A stretch of DNA of 64,000 nt, taken from NCBI RefSeq assembly GCF_020595095.1, contig NZ_JAJDOP010000003.1, positions 62,001 through 126,000 of the forward strand, written 5' to 3'. The translations under genes were made by a program, and so were the position numbers. Shown here piece after piece: positions 17,284 through 30,800 of this stretch. The stretch comes from Microvirga rosea. GTDB lineage: Bacteria > Pseudomonadota > Alphaproteobacteria > Rhizobiales > Beijerinckiaceae. The notes beneath the pieces are model-generated. The model saw only the letters and a program-made list of their open reading frames with translations, was not told the DNA's origin and did not search any database. Position 1 is the first letter of the stretch. The number at the start of each line of letters is the position of its first letter.

Positions 17284-18825
17284 TTAAGGCGCCACTACGG
17301 CCGCTGCGGTGACATTATTCTGAACGATGTCGAGCTTGGGTACATCCATCTTGCCTGCGGCCCATTCACGCGACTTCTGCTTGATGGCTGCGACAAGGCT
17401 GGGGAGATCCGTGCTATCGACGTCGATCGGCAGTGGATCGAGCCCGAGAGTAACGAAGATCGTCGCATAGGAGTTCTGCAGTTCGGCATAGTTTCGGCTG
17501 CGGGACAGTTCTGCGAGTACGGCATTGGCCTGGTCGCGGATCCGGTCGAGTTCGGACGAGGTCTGGGCGTCGCTCGCGTCTTTCGACAAGGAGGCGATAC
17601 GCTGGTCAATCCGCGCTATGGATTGGGCGCGCTCGTAACCCTTGCGGGACAGCTGATATTGTTGCGCGGCTACCTGCACCTGAGCCAGAACCGCCATGCT
17701 CATCGCAAGACGACGGGTTTCCGCGATGTCTCGCTGGGCTTCCCCGAGTTTCATGACGGTCGGCACGGACATGAGATTCACGAGGCTTGCCGTGACTCGG
17801 GCTCCGGCCTCGGCCCAGTTATTGTAGAGAAGGTAGCTGTTGCTGTCGGCATTCAGCGATGCCAACATCGAGACACCCGGCACGAGCTTGAGAAGAGCGC
17901 GCCGGCCCTCGAGCTGGGCGATGCGTGTATTATAACCTTCTTCTCGGATCTCGGGACGATTGACCAGGGCAATCCGCTCCATCTGGTCAACGGTCAGGCG
18001 AATGCCTGGCAGCGCCGGATTGCTGGCCGGGAGTGCGAGACGATACGGTGTTCCCGGACGCAGGCCCATCAGCTGTGCGAGCTGAATCTTGGCGATAGCG
18101 AGCTGATCGTCCACGGACTCGAGCTGTTGGATGAGTTCAAGGAGACCGCGTTGATAGCGCAGCGAGTCCATCGGCTGTTGCGCGCGCTGTTCCTCGAGCG
18201 CACGGGAATTGCCAAGTGCGCGCCTGGCATCGGCCAGGATCGGCCTGATGCTTGGGCGGATCCGCTCTGCCGCCACGGCGGTCCAATAGGCGGAGCGCAC
18301 CTGCTGGAAGATATTGTTAACCACGCGACGGCGCTGCTCCCGGGCGACCAGCGCGCGGTCAGCCTGCTGACGCGACTGCAGGTAGCTGACGCCGAGGTCG
18401 ATGACGTTCCACGTGACGCTCAAGTCGCCGAAACCGCGTGTCCGATCCACTGAAACCGTTTCGTCTTCGGAAATCTGTCCAGTGAGAATGCTGCGGCTTG
18501 AGCTTACAAGTTCCTTGTTGCGGGCAACATAGCCGGCATTCGCCGTAATGCTCGGAAGAAGATCGAACTTTGTCAGATCGAGCTGCCGGTCCTGCAAGAC
18601 GGCGTTGAACATCTGGAGCCGATTGTCGAGGTTGTATGCAACGGCGCGGGCCTGAGCTTCCTCAAGGGTGATCGGCGCCACCGGCACGGGCGAGATCCCA
18701 TCCAGCTGCGCACGGTCGACCGACGCGCGCAAGAGGTGTTCTTCAGCCGTAAAAGGCTCTGGTGTGAGAGCGCAGCCTGCCATCCCCAGGCAAAGCAGGG
18801 CGACGCTCAATAACTTCGGGCGCAT
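17284..18825 (-). CDS. TolC-family outer-membrane channel lipoprotein
   Basis: A 513-residue TolC-like protein with a lipoprotein signal (LCLGMAGC, predicted lipidated Cys near residue 18). The two outer-membrane-efflux repeats are visible as long alpha-helical, Gln/Ala/Leu-rich stretches (residues 60-280 and 290-470), with TITLEEAQARAVAYNLDN-like start motifs. GAGG precedes the ATG. It is 43 bp downstream of the giant-protein gene and is the obvious outer-membrane exit for it. Confidence 0.88.
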   Translation of the reverse strand: MRPKLLSVALLCLGMAGCALTPEPFTAEEHLLRASVDRAQLDGISPVPVAPITLEEAQARAVAYNLDNRLQMFNAVLQDRQLDLTKFDLLPSITANAGYVARNKELVSSSRSILTGQISEDETVSVDRTRGFGDLSVTWNVIDLGVSYLQSRQQADRALVAREQRRRVVNNIFQQVRSAYWTAVAAERIRPSIRPILADARRALGNSRALEEQRAQQPMDSLRYQRGLLELIQQLESVDDQLAIAKIQLAQLMGLRPGTPYRLALPASNPALPGIRLTVDQMERIALVNRPEIREEGYNTRIAQLEGRRALLKLVPGVSMLASLNADSNSYLLYNNWAEAGARVTASLVNLMSVPTVMKLGEAQRDIAETRRLAMSMAVLAQVQVAAQQYQLSRKGYERAQSIARIDQRIASLSKDASDAQTSSELDRIRDQANAVLAELSRSRNYAELQNSYATIFVTLGLDPLPIDVDSTDLPSLVAAIKQKSREWAAGKMDVPKLDIVQNNVTAAAVVAP

Positions 18826-18868
18826 CGGGACCTCGAACTCAAAACATCATAAGGAAAGCGGGTTTCAT

Positions 18869-21800
18869 TTAGCTCGCGCGATCAAGTTCGTCCGCCATCG
18901 CCTGCATGAGGCGTGCGGCTTCTATGAATTGACCGGTGCGACCCGCATTGAAGAGAACCGCGGACAGGGAGAGTTTACCGTTAGTGGTTTCTTGGCGGGT
19001 TTCTACACGTGACTCATCCGTTTTCTTAGGCTGAGGTGATTTCGTCTCTGGCTGTTGCGGAACTTCATCACTCTTGCCCGTCTCAGGCTCGTTGTCGTTG
19101 GCCTTCGGCTGGTCAGCCGGTAGTTGCTTCTGTTCATCGTCCGACGAGGGAAGTTTCTCCGCAGGCTCGCCGTTCTTGCGATCGTTGACGCCTTCGCCTT
19201 GCGACGGCGTGACCTGGTGGTTGTCGCGGATCACGTGCACCGTAAAGGTCGCCTGGGCCTCGTTGCCTGCCACGTCTCGAGCCACGACCCGGATCACGTA
19301 GACACCGGGCGGCACGAAGTCGCCGGGCGTTGCCGTGACGGTCTGTGTCGATGCATCGAAGCTGACCCAAGCCGGCAGCGGCATGTTGTCGCCCATACGG
19401 GCTTCATAGAACAACGGACCCTGTTGCAGCGCATTGATCTGCCGGAACATCAACTGATGGGAGATCGTCTGCCAAGTTGTCGCAACACGCTCCACTGAGC
19501 GCGCTTCGAGATACGGGAAGCTGTCGAAGGCCTTCTCAGTCAACGCCTTGTCGGACTGCCAGAACGGTGCTGTTCCGGGCGTATAGCTCTCCGGTAGACG
19601 GCCGACCGGGGTCATCGTCGGCTGCACGCGTGCAGCCGGGTTGATGAAGACATTGAATGTTCCCAAGCTCATGGCCGCGGGAGCGCCCTGATCGACGCTG
19701 ATACCGCGCACGGTCAGAACGAGTGTCCGACCGCCATTGTGATCGCGGCTATTCCAGCCTGCCGCCGGCACAAAGGTCAGGCCGGCCAGCATAGCCGGAT
19801 CGATGGGGGCCGACTGACCGTTCTGTACTGTGATGAGCGTCTCGCCGCTACGCAGCACCCAGCCGGCCGGGATCCCGGAGATGACGACCGACAGTGTCTC
19901 GCCGGGGCCGTTGAGGTCAACGTCCCCGATTTGAATGCCGATCGGGAACGGCTGATCCTGGTTCACGACCACATCCAAGGGAACCTGCAGCGACGGTGCA
20001 TTGGAAACCGGCGTTACGGTGATGGAAATGGTCCGCGTGGTTACGAGCGCGCTCGAGGTGCCATCGGCAAATGCGAAGTCGCCGGGATTTGCCAAAGGAT
20101 TATTGGTATCGAAGTAGGATCCGCTCACGGGATGATCCGGACGCGCGCCCGTGGATCCGCTGTCCGACACCTTGAGGGTTACGGCGAAGGTGCCGCTATA
20201 GTGGGCAGCCGAGCCCGGACCGGTGCCATCTGGTCCCGAAAGGGCGACGTGCAGCGCGTCGAGGTGGGCCTGGAGCTGTGCCTGTGTGACGCCAGCGATG
20301 ACGACCGTCCCAGTCCCAAGGCCTGTCACAATGCCCCCCGCTCCTCCAAGGGAGAGGATCCGGAAACCTTCTGGTACCGAGAGGGTGGCACTCAGGAGAC
20401 CTTTTCCGAGATCCGGATCGGAGACAGCGAAGAGGCCAGCCAGGGAAACGCTCGGGCTGCCCTCCGGCACTGTCAGATCCTTCCCGATGATCTGCGGGGC
20501 GTCGTTGACGGGATCGATCGTCGTCCCGAGGGCGACCTGAGAGGCTGACCATGCGCCGGTCTGCGTGCCGAGCGCCCCGTTCGCAGCATCAGACAGGTTG
20601 CGACGGTCTGCGACGTCAGTGGAAACAGGGACCACGACCGTCCCGTCCGAAAGGCGAACCGACAGTTCTCCAGGCTGGCCCGTGAAGTCACGAGCCGGCA
20701 CGAACCGGATCAAAGCGGTTGTTGGGAGCACCAGTGCGTGTGCGTCGTCGAGACCGGATGCCGGAACGGTCCGCCAGCCTGCTCCATCGCCGAGATCGTA
20801 CTGCCAGACGCCCTGCCTGACAGTAGCTGCATTGCCGACGATCGCGATCGCCACCAGTGGGGTCGCAGCATCGGTACCATGGCTCACGGCGGCGGAGTCG
20901 GCTACGTCAGAGTAATTGCCGCCGAATAGGTCCGCAACGGTACGCCCGGGGGGATTCACCGCATCTTCCGCGACCGAGGGAAGTGTTGCCGAGCCTGTCG
21001 CCACGGGCCGATCGTTCGCGGGCATCACGTCGATGACCATCGTGCCGTTGGCCGAAGGCGCAGTTCCGTCGCTCACTTTGTAGACGAAATTGCCGTAGCC
21101 GCTTCCGTTCTGGTCTCCCGCGGGTCGGAACACGAGCTTGCCGGCCGCTATGTCGGCCGCCGAGATTGTTGCTCCATCCGGGACGAGGATTCCGTCGAGG
21201 TAAAGGCCGCCATTGATCGGCTTCGTCACGATGATAACCGATGCGAGTGCGTCTCCCGTGTCGACATCGGCGAAGTGGAAATCGGAGACCGACAGCACGA
21301 TCTGTCCGTCTTCGACGGTGCTGAGCACATTGCCGCCGCCCGAGATCGTTGGCGCATTGTTGATCGGATCGATGGTAACGCCGAGAGAGTGCGGGTCGGA
21401 CCACTGGCTCGTCTGGCCGGGAACGACCACGCCGGGACCAGAAGCGGCGATGGGTACGTCGGAAACCCGCATCGTGAGCGCGGGCGGTGTACCGTTGTAG
21501 TACTGGACGGGCAAGAACCGAATTTCGGTCTCGTTCGTCAGAAACAACGCGTTGCTGTCTGTTAGACCAGTTGGAATGTCGATCCAGGCTCCACCATCGC
21601 GGCACTGCCACCGGCCTTCCGTTGTCGGATTGGCATTGTTTGCAACGATCGCGATGCCGCCGAGGGGAGTCGAGGAGTCGATGCCACCGACGATGCCTGC
21701 CTTGTTGTCCGTTGCGTCGCCATAGCCGGAGCCGAAAAGGTCCCGTACTTTCGCGATCGAGGGGGCTTGATCCTCATTGAAGGTCGGAAGCGTTGCGTCC

Positions 21801-24800
21801 GTACCGATCGGCCGGTCATTCACTGCGTTGACAACCGTCGAGAGATCGACGGTTGCAGCCGACCAGCGTCCCGTCCGGGTGCCGAGGGCGCCATTTCCGG
21901 CCATGCCGAGGTCTCTCAGATTGGCCGGATCCACCGAGATGTTCAGTGCTTCAGTGCCGTCGGCGAGACGAACCGTGAGTTTGCCGGGCGTGCCCGCGAA
22001 ATCCGCCGCTGGTACGAAGCGGATCAGGGCCGTTGCCGGAATGATCAGCGCGTGGCCATCGTCCAAGCCGGAGGTGGGGATCGTCTGCCAATGTCCATCC
22101 CCGAGGTCGTACTGCCATACGCCCTGCGCCGCCACGGCGGCATTGCCCGTGATCGCGATGCCTTTGAGCGGTGTCGCTGCCTCGGCCCCTTTGCTGACCG
22201 CGGTCGAGTCCGTGGTATCCGAGTAGTTCCCGCCGAACAGGGAAGACACGGTCTGCCCAGGTGGATTGGCAGTGTCCTCATTGACCGAGGGCAGGATCGC
22301 GTTACCGCTGGCTATTGGCCTGTCGTTGATAGGTCGAACTGTAACCTCAATGGTGCCCGAGAGGGTTGCTGGTGTCGCCGCCCCGTCCTTGCTCACGGCC
22401 GTTAAGCCCAGAACAAGCGGTGTACCGGGAGCCGTATTCACGTCGTTCGGAGCGTGAATGGAAAGACCCCGTGCCAAATCGGTGCCGGAGAATGTGAAGA
22501 TTTGGCTTGAACCTATGCTTGTCAGCGCCGCGTCGTTGCCAATCCGAATCTGCCATCCGGCGGGCAGGTTCGTTAGTTGGAGCGACAATGTCTCGGAACC
22601 GTCCGGATCTGTCTGTCCGACGACGATGTCTAGTGGGATCCACGTATCCTCGTCACCTGCTGCAGCCGATACGGTCAGGGTCGGCGTGTCCGAGACAGGC
22701 GTAATCGTAATGTCCACGGTCTTGCTGGCTGTTGGTGAGCCAGCGCCTGGTCCGCCACCGCCGTTCGTGCCGTCATCTACCAGGAGGATCAGTTGGTCGG
22801 TGCCGCTGTAGCCGCTTGTCGGCCGGTAGGCCAGGGTCGCGAGAGCTGCCGTCAACTCCGCCTGGGTCCCACTTAGTGTCACGGACGTGCCGTTCACGAG
22901 ACCTGAAGGCCCGGTCATCGAAACCGTTCCATGGGACACGCTGACCGTGATGGTGAAGTGGTCCGTCGCGCCTGTCTGGCTCAGGTCGATGACATCCGTG
23001 AAGGACAGGCCACCCGCGTGATTGGCCCCGGCAACCCCATCGAACACAAGAGTCGTGTCTTCAGTCACGCTCGCCGTGGACGGACCGGATGGGACCGGTG
23101 TGTCGTTCACAGGTGTCACGTCGATGGTCATCGTTCCGGTTGATGAGAAAACCGTTCCGTCGCTAACCTGATAGCCAAAGCTCACAAGTGCAGGGCCATT
23201 GCGGTTGGTTGCTGGTACGAACGTGAGCTTGCCTGCATTGATCTCCGCCACGGTGACGACCGTGCCGGCAGTCACGGCCACGCCGTTGCGCAACAGAGTG
23301 CCGCTGGCAGGAAGGCTCGTGATCTTCACCGATGCCAGAGTGTCACCGGAATCGACGTCCGCAAATTTGAAGTCCGACGCAGTAAGTGTGAGGGGCGTAT
23401 CCTCGCGGCCGGATAGCGTATTTCCGCCACCGTCGATAGCTGGGGCGTCGTTTACGCCGTTGATGGTGATGGTCAGCGTCGCAGTCTGGGCAGCGCTTGT
23501 TCCATCAGTCATCGTATAGGTGAACACGTCGGTAATGGTCTGTCCCGAGCGCAAAGCTAGAACTGCCGGATCAGCGTTGTTCAACGTGTAGACATAGGAG
23601 CCATCTGCCTGGAGTGTCAGGGTTCCATGTGCACCTGTGATTGCAGAGCTGACTCCGGCAGATGATGCAGCGCCCGTATTCCCGGCTGCGACACCCTGAA
23701 CGCTTAGGTTCTGACCATCGACCTCCTTGTCGTTCTGCAGTACACCCGTCGCGGCGTTCTTGCTGATGCTGGTCGCTCCGGCCGTAATGGTGTTCGTATC
23801 GTTGACCGGCCGAGGCGTATCCTCAACCGGCGTGATCGAGACGCCAATCGTATGAACTGTCGACCAATGCGAAGTTTGAGTGAGCGTGCCAAGATTGGTT
23901 GACGCGCTGAAGGAAACGGGCGTGTCTGACGCGAGAACTTGAAGAGCGGGCGGCGCGCCGTTGTAGTCCGCGACAGGAAGGAATCGAACTGAGTATCCCG
24001 CGCCCAGCAAAATCGCATTTGCAGTCGATACCGTGGTCCGGATATCGGTCCAAGTGATCCCGTCAGCCGAATATTGCCACTTGCCCTGTGTGGTCGCGTT
24101 GGCGGTGTTGCCAATGATGGCTACGCCGCCAAATGGAGTTCCGGCGGAGCCGGGCTGGTCATCCGTCGCGTCAGAATAGTTCGTGCCGCTGAACAGATCT
24201 GACAGCCTGCCTGACGATGGCGTCGTATCCTCGTTGAATGCAGGGAGCTGTACGTCCGATGCCGTCGGCCGGTCGTTCACCGGCGTAACAGTCATCTGAA
24301 CGCCGACCGTGTCGGCGCTCCAACTGCCAGTGCCGAGATTCAGGTTGCCATTGGCCGGCAGCGTCAGATCGAAGAGTTGCGCCGGCGTCGTGGATTTGGT
24401 CAGGGTAGTAGAACCGTCTGCGAGGCGGACTGTCAGTTTGCCTGGCGCTCCGTTGTAGTCGGCATTCGGCACGAAGCGGATCTGAGCCGAGGCATCGAGC
24501 ACCAACGCGGAGGAATCGCTCAAGCCATTGACAGGAATATCCGTCCAGGTTCCTCCTTGGAGCCATTGCCATTTGCCCTGTGCGGCGGTCGCGGCATTGC
24601 CGATGATCGCCACATAGGCCATCGAGGTACCCGGCCCAGCGCCATCGACAGCATCGCTAAACCAGCTCGCGAGTAGGACGCCGAGGGTTTGCGGCGTGCT
24701 CGTCGCGTCCTCTGCGGTCGAGATGGCTGCGTCTGTTCCCACTTTGGCGGGCGGAACAACCGGTCGGTCGTTCACAGGCGTGATGTTGGTCTGGAGCACC

Positions 24801-27800
24801 ACGGTGCCGGCACTGTAGATGGTCGTACCGCCGCTCTGGGTAAGATTGGCGATCCGACCGCTGATATAGTCGGGCGTCCCACCAGTCTCAACAATCCGGA
24901 CGGTGAGCGTTGGGGCCGCACCATTGTAGTTTGCTGTTGGAACGAAACGCACCTCATCCGTGGCATTCAGGATGAGGGCCTGACCGTTGGCGACCGTACC
25001 GATAAGTACCCAGTCGGTAGAGCCCTGAGGGCGGTAGTACCACTGCCCCTTTGAAGCATCGGCCGTATAGCCGACGACTGCCACGCCAGCAAAGGAGTTC
25101 GATGTCGAGCCGCCGGGGTTCGTGGCTCCCCCGATCTTCGTCGCGTCGTCGCCTGGATCGCTGAACCGGCTGCCAAAGAGGTCTTGGACCGTCTGAGGAA
25201 CGGTGCCAGCCGAATCTTCCTGTACCGAAGGGATGACGACCGCGCCCGTGTTTGTCCACACCGGCGCATCGTTCTCAGCCGCGACCGTAAGAGTGAAGAT
25301 GCGCGTCGTCACGAGAGCGGAGGATGTGCCGTCCGCATAGTCATAGGTGCTCGGGTCCGATCCGTCATAGTCGATCGGCAGCGGTGAGCCAGGTCGTGAA
25401 CCGACGCTGCCGCCGTCATTCACGACAACTGTGATGTCGACTGGGCTACCGTTGTAGTTGTAAGCACTGTTTCCATCCGGCGTCGGGAAGAAGATCGAAA
25501 GACCAGCCAGCCAGGTGTTGATCTGAGCGGGCGTCGCATTCGTGAGCGTGATGGTCCCTGACGCGCCGCTCCGTCCATCGAGAGTCTTGCCGATCAGGAA
25601 GTTTTGCGGGACCGAGATCGTGATGCTCATGGTTCCGTTGCCGCCGTTGTCCACGTCCGTGACCGTGATGCCCGTCAACACGACGCTGTCCACAGTGCCA
25701 TGCTCGGACACAACGATGTTGCCGGCCGTAATCTCGGCAGGGTCGTTGATGCCGGAAACGAAGACGTTTCGGGTTCCGGTAACCACGTTATAGACGGCGG
25801 GAGCAGCCTGGTAGGGTGTGAAGTCCGTCGAAGGGACAGCTTGGGGGAAAGTGCCCGGGCTTCCGGAGTTCGTCTGATTGACGTTGCCGCCGTTGGCGCC
25901 TCCTGCAAGCATGCCGCTTGCATCGCGGGCCCGGTCGTCGACGACTACTTGCAAGCTGTAGTACTTGCCATCCCCAGCCGCGCCGAGACCGAACGACAAG
26001 GTTAGCGACTGGAGGATCGCATTGACCTCCGATACGCTGCCCTGGATCACGAGCGGCTTTCCGGCGCCATCGAAGCCCTGGATGATGCTGACGCCGCCGA
26101 GCGCTCCGTATCCGAAACTCACGCCCGAATAGCCACCAGAGGCGACCGGGGTGCCGCTGTCCAGCAGGCGAACCGTCACCGTAACCTGACCGTTGCCGTC
26201 GGTGTCGGCAACGGCGTTAGGGCCGAAAATCCCGCCGACCGTGTTGCCGGCCACATTGATCTGCCCACTGCCGACATTGAGGGTCGGCTTGTCGTTGACG
26301 TCAACTGCGTCGAGAAGCGTGAGAGTCAGGGTCGAGGTTCGGATATCTGATGTCCCATCATGATCCGCATCGCCGCCGTTCCGCTGGTCATCGATGGTGA
26401 GGGTGACAGTGTCGCCGCCGTTGTAGTTGGAATTGCCCCGATAGGTGACACCAGCATCGAGCAGGGCTTGGATCTCCGTGATCGTGCCGGTAATCACCAC
26501 TGTCCCGGTAGTGCTGCCGCTGACGTTGAGGGTCCCACCTCGGGGGCCATTGGCTCCCACGTCGAGAATGCCGTTGTCCGCTTTCAGGGTCAGCGTCACG
26601 ACGTTGTTGAGATCCTGGCCCTCTACGTCGCCGATTACCACCCGGTTGGCCCCGTCATTCCTGATGATGACGATATTGGTGTCTTCCGTCGGTTGAATCG
26701 GAGGAGCGGTACTCGTCAGAGTCGGCGGGTTATTGATGTTCGTCGCGTAGATCCGGAACGACGCGAGGGCCACGTTTCCGGCAAGTTCCGTAAGTGGCGT
26801 CTTGCTCGCTGCGTCGCCAAAATTGCCAGACGTCGGGTCCGGATCGGTTGCCGGAATGTCCGTCAGATCTCCGCCAGGTGTCGCCGGAGCGTTCTTCGAA
26901 CCACCATTGGCGCTCGCCTGGATCGTATTCGTGGCTGCGTCACGGGTGCGATCGTCCGCGATAATCTCAACGCGATAGAAGTGGTTCCTATCGGTATCGA
27001 AGGTAATGCTGAGGCCGGCGAGCGCCGCATTGATCTGGTCCAAAGTGCCGTAGAGCGTGAGAACGGAATCGACGCCGGAATTGACGACGCGTACTCCGGC
27101 GGAGGCCGCAGCATCATAGCCGATGGTGATGCCTGCATAGTTCGACAGAAGCACGCCGGTCGCGTCGTCGCGCAGGCGAATTGTTACCTGAATCTCGGAG
27201 TGTTCATTGGAGGCGCCCGCCGCGTAGTTCGGATATGTCTCGATATCTACGTCCTTGATCGAGATGCCCGGGATTTTGTTGAGTCCGGAGGCTGGATCGC
27301 TGCTTCCGACTACTTTTACGACGGTCGGAATGCCGCCGATCGTCGGCGCGTCATTGGTGGGCAGAATCTTGATGTTGAAGACGTTGCCCGTGGTCTCAGC
27401 GGAACCGTCGGCGAGCGTGAACTTGAAGTTGTCCTGCGGGACGGTCTTTTCCTGGTAGGTTTCCTGCCCGTCCTGGATGTAGAAAATCCGACCGGCCAGG
27501 AGATCCGCGTAGGTAAAGGCGGACCCGATCCCGATCACATCGTAGCGACCATCGGCAATGCTTCCATCGCCGTCGCGGTCGCGCACGATGCGACCGTACT
27601 TCGTGGCCTCGGTGATTCTGACCTGTACCTGTAGGTTCGTGCTGTCGGGGTCATCGAGGTTGAGGAAAGCCGTCGTCAGTTGAGCCGCTTGGCCCTCGTA
27701 GACGATCTGCTCCACATTGACGATGACTCTCGGAGGGTCGTTGACAGGCGTGATATCGAAGCCGACCGACGTAGCAGCAGTCTGGCCGAAATTGTCCACG

Positions 27801-30800
27801 ACTTGCACGTCGAAGGAATCCGCATTGGCTTCGCTGCCACCGTTCACATACCGCAGGCCGGTCGTTCCAGTGGTTCCGGCGATCACGATGATGGGCGCGC
27901 CGAGACCAGTATTGTTGGGATCTCCGTTGAGCGTGTAAATAGTGTTTGCCTGGATGGCTACCCAGGCGGATCCGTTCCAGAATTCCAGCGTTCCGGCGGA
28001 GGGCAAGCGCGTAAACATGATCTGGAGCGGCTTAAAGCCAGCGGATCCGTTGTTGCGCCCGGAATTGCCCAGGTATGTGGAACCGTCCGGGTAATTTTCC
28101 GGGTGTTCGATATAGTCTTCGCTGTTAGCGTCGTCCGGATCGCTGAAGTTCAGCATTCCGGTAGTAATATAGCGAACGCCTGTACCGTCCTGAGCTGGGG
28201 CCGATACGCCTGTGCTAGTATCGCGCTCGGTCAGAACATTTCCAGATGAACCATTGGCAGTCGGGGCGTCGTTGACAGGCGTCGCGTAGAGATCGAAGGT
28301 TCCGGTCGTCGCAAGCGGGGACCCGCCGGACATGCCGCCAGCCGTGACGCTGAAGCCGAACTGCGATTTGAAGACTTCGTTGCCGTCATGAGTGAAGCGT
28401 AGGTTGCCGGCATTGATATCAGCCTGCGTGAAAGTCGCGAAGGCGCCGAGTGCAACCCAGCCTGCCCCGACCTTCAGTTCCAGGGCGCCATTCGACGGGA
28501 GGCCGGTCAGTGTGTAGACAATCTGCTCCGGTGGTACGGTTCCCGACGAATAACTAAGCATCCCCTGCGTGATCACGGAGGAGGCGCCCTCCAGGAACTG
28601 AGTGTTCGTACCGGGCACGGACGGATTGTCGCCCATGTAGAGACTGCCCGCCGGAACGGGAGCCGTTACGGTCGGGAAGTCGGTTCCCGTGAAGGTTCCG
28701 TCGCCGGACATGACCGCGAGGTCGATGTTGAACCGGAAGACCGTGAGCGCGTCGGAGGGGGAAAGGCCGCTGTTGTCGTAGACGCCGCCCGGCCGAGTGA
28801 AATCGGTTCCGTTAGCCTGCCATGCCAAGCGCAAGGCGCCATCAGTCACAGTATAGGTGAAATGATCGAGCGGGCGCGAATCGTCACTATTCGACGTCAG
28901 CTGCAGATAGATAACCCGGCCGTTTCGGATGTCTGCCATCGAAAAGGCATCTCCGGCCTTGAGGCGGTACCAGGCGTCGTCCGAGCCCTTTATCAGGATT
29001 ACGCCATCGGTTGGAGCTTCCTTGATGTTGAATGTCAGGGATTTATCAGTGGAATCGACATCCGTTACATTAAGCATATCGGGGGTCAGGATGACGCCCT
29101 GGCCTGGAACTCCGAGAACGTCGCTTCCGACGCTGGCGCTGACGACATTGTTGTTGGTCGGAATATCGATGAGGCCACTATGCTGCGGATCGTCATCCAC
29201 GGGGCGGACATTGATCCCGATGGTCCGAGACGCGCTCTTCTGTGTGCCAGTCCCGCCGCCTGCGTCGGTGACCGTGATGCTGAAGCTGTCTTCCGCGCTA
29301 GCCGGATCCTGATCCGGCTCGGCGCCAAAATGGCGATATGTCAGTTTCGCGCGGTCGGCATAAGCAAAGGAGAACGACGTGCCGGTAATCTTCACGCCGT
29401 TGAAATAGAGTTCGCCTTTCGTCGGCAAAGCGGTGACCGTAACCGTCAGGGTGTCGCTCGACAGGTCACCGCCATTCGTCGCGACGATCTGGTCGCCGAT
29501 TGATGTATAGGTCCGGCCGCTGCCACCGGCAGGAGAGGGGTTGTAGGGTTGCCCTTCATAAACGGAAACGATCGAGGTCCCGATAGTCGGCGAACTGTTG
29601 ACCGGTACGATCTGAAGATTTATCCGCGCGTCCGCCGATTGCGCGATCGGTGTCGCGCCGTCGTTGACGCGCACACGGAAACCATCGGTCGTGTTCTGCG
29701 ATTCGCCGGTTGCCGTGTGAGTGTATTTCACCCGGTTCGCCTCGACATCCGCTTGCGTGAAGATCGATCCGACTCCGAGTCTCTGCCCGTTCAGAGTAAT
29801 ATAGCCGTGGGCCGGACCTTCGGTCACGGTATAGACGATTTGGCCCGCTGTCTGATAGCCGCTGCTTCCGGTGCCGACCTCCGGATCGATCACGGTCGGC
29901 GATCCACCTGCCCGTGTCAGAACCGTGATATCGACATTGGCTGCGCCCTCCGTCACGTTCTGGGTGATTGTGCCCGAGAGAACTGTCGGATCGTTGGACG
30001 GCGTCACGGTCACGTCGATGGATTTCGAGGTGCTTACGCTGTCGGCATCCGTAATCGATAGGGTAATGGCAGTTTTCGCCGAGGTCGTTCCGAGTTCGAC
30101 GTCCTTTGCTCGGAAAGTCAGTGCCTGAAGCCAGGTATTGGCTTCCGCAAGCGTGCCGGTGAACCGCCAGCCGCCGGTGATTGTCGTTCCTCTGCCGGAC
30201 GCGTCGAAGAGGGATCCGACCGAAGTATCGCCAACAACAGCTGTAACTGTCACGTTGCCGATAGCGGTGGTGCCAAAGCTCCAGTCGTGCAGCGTCACGC
30301 GGTCAGCCAGCGCGTCAGCATTGAGCGCGCTTGGCTCGACAACGGTGAGAGACTCTTTCGTAGACGTGATCGAAGGAGGATCGAGCAGGTGGTCCCAGGC
30401 GGCGAGAGACGAGGCCTCGAACGGCGCGGTCGTTTCGATGGAACCCGTTGCGTGCTCTAGGGTCCAGTTTCCGCCGCGTTCAGCACTGCCGGTTAGGTCG
30501 ACAGATGCCGCTACATCGGCTCCAGTGAGGGCCGAGAGGCCGCTGATAAGTGCGTCGCCGGCTGGGACGGCTGCAACGTCGCAACCCCAGATCATGATGT
30601 CGGAACCGGACTTCAGGGCTGCGCTCCAGCCGGCAATGGCGGAGGCGCGTGCGCCGAGTGTATCGGCATTGAGGTTTGTAGTCCCGAAGCGTATTTCGCC
30701 GCCGTCTCCGTGGCTGACCACATGAATGGCCGTCAGGTCGTGACGCTGTGCAAGAACTTCCGAGATCTGAGCAATGCCGTCCCTCGTCGGATCAAGCATG

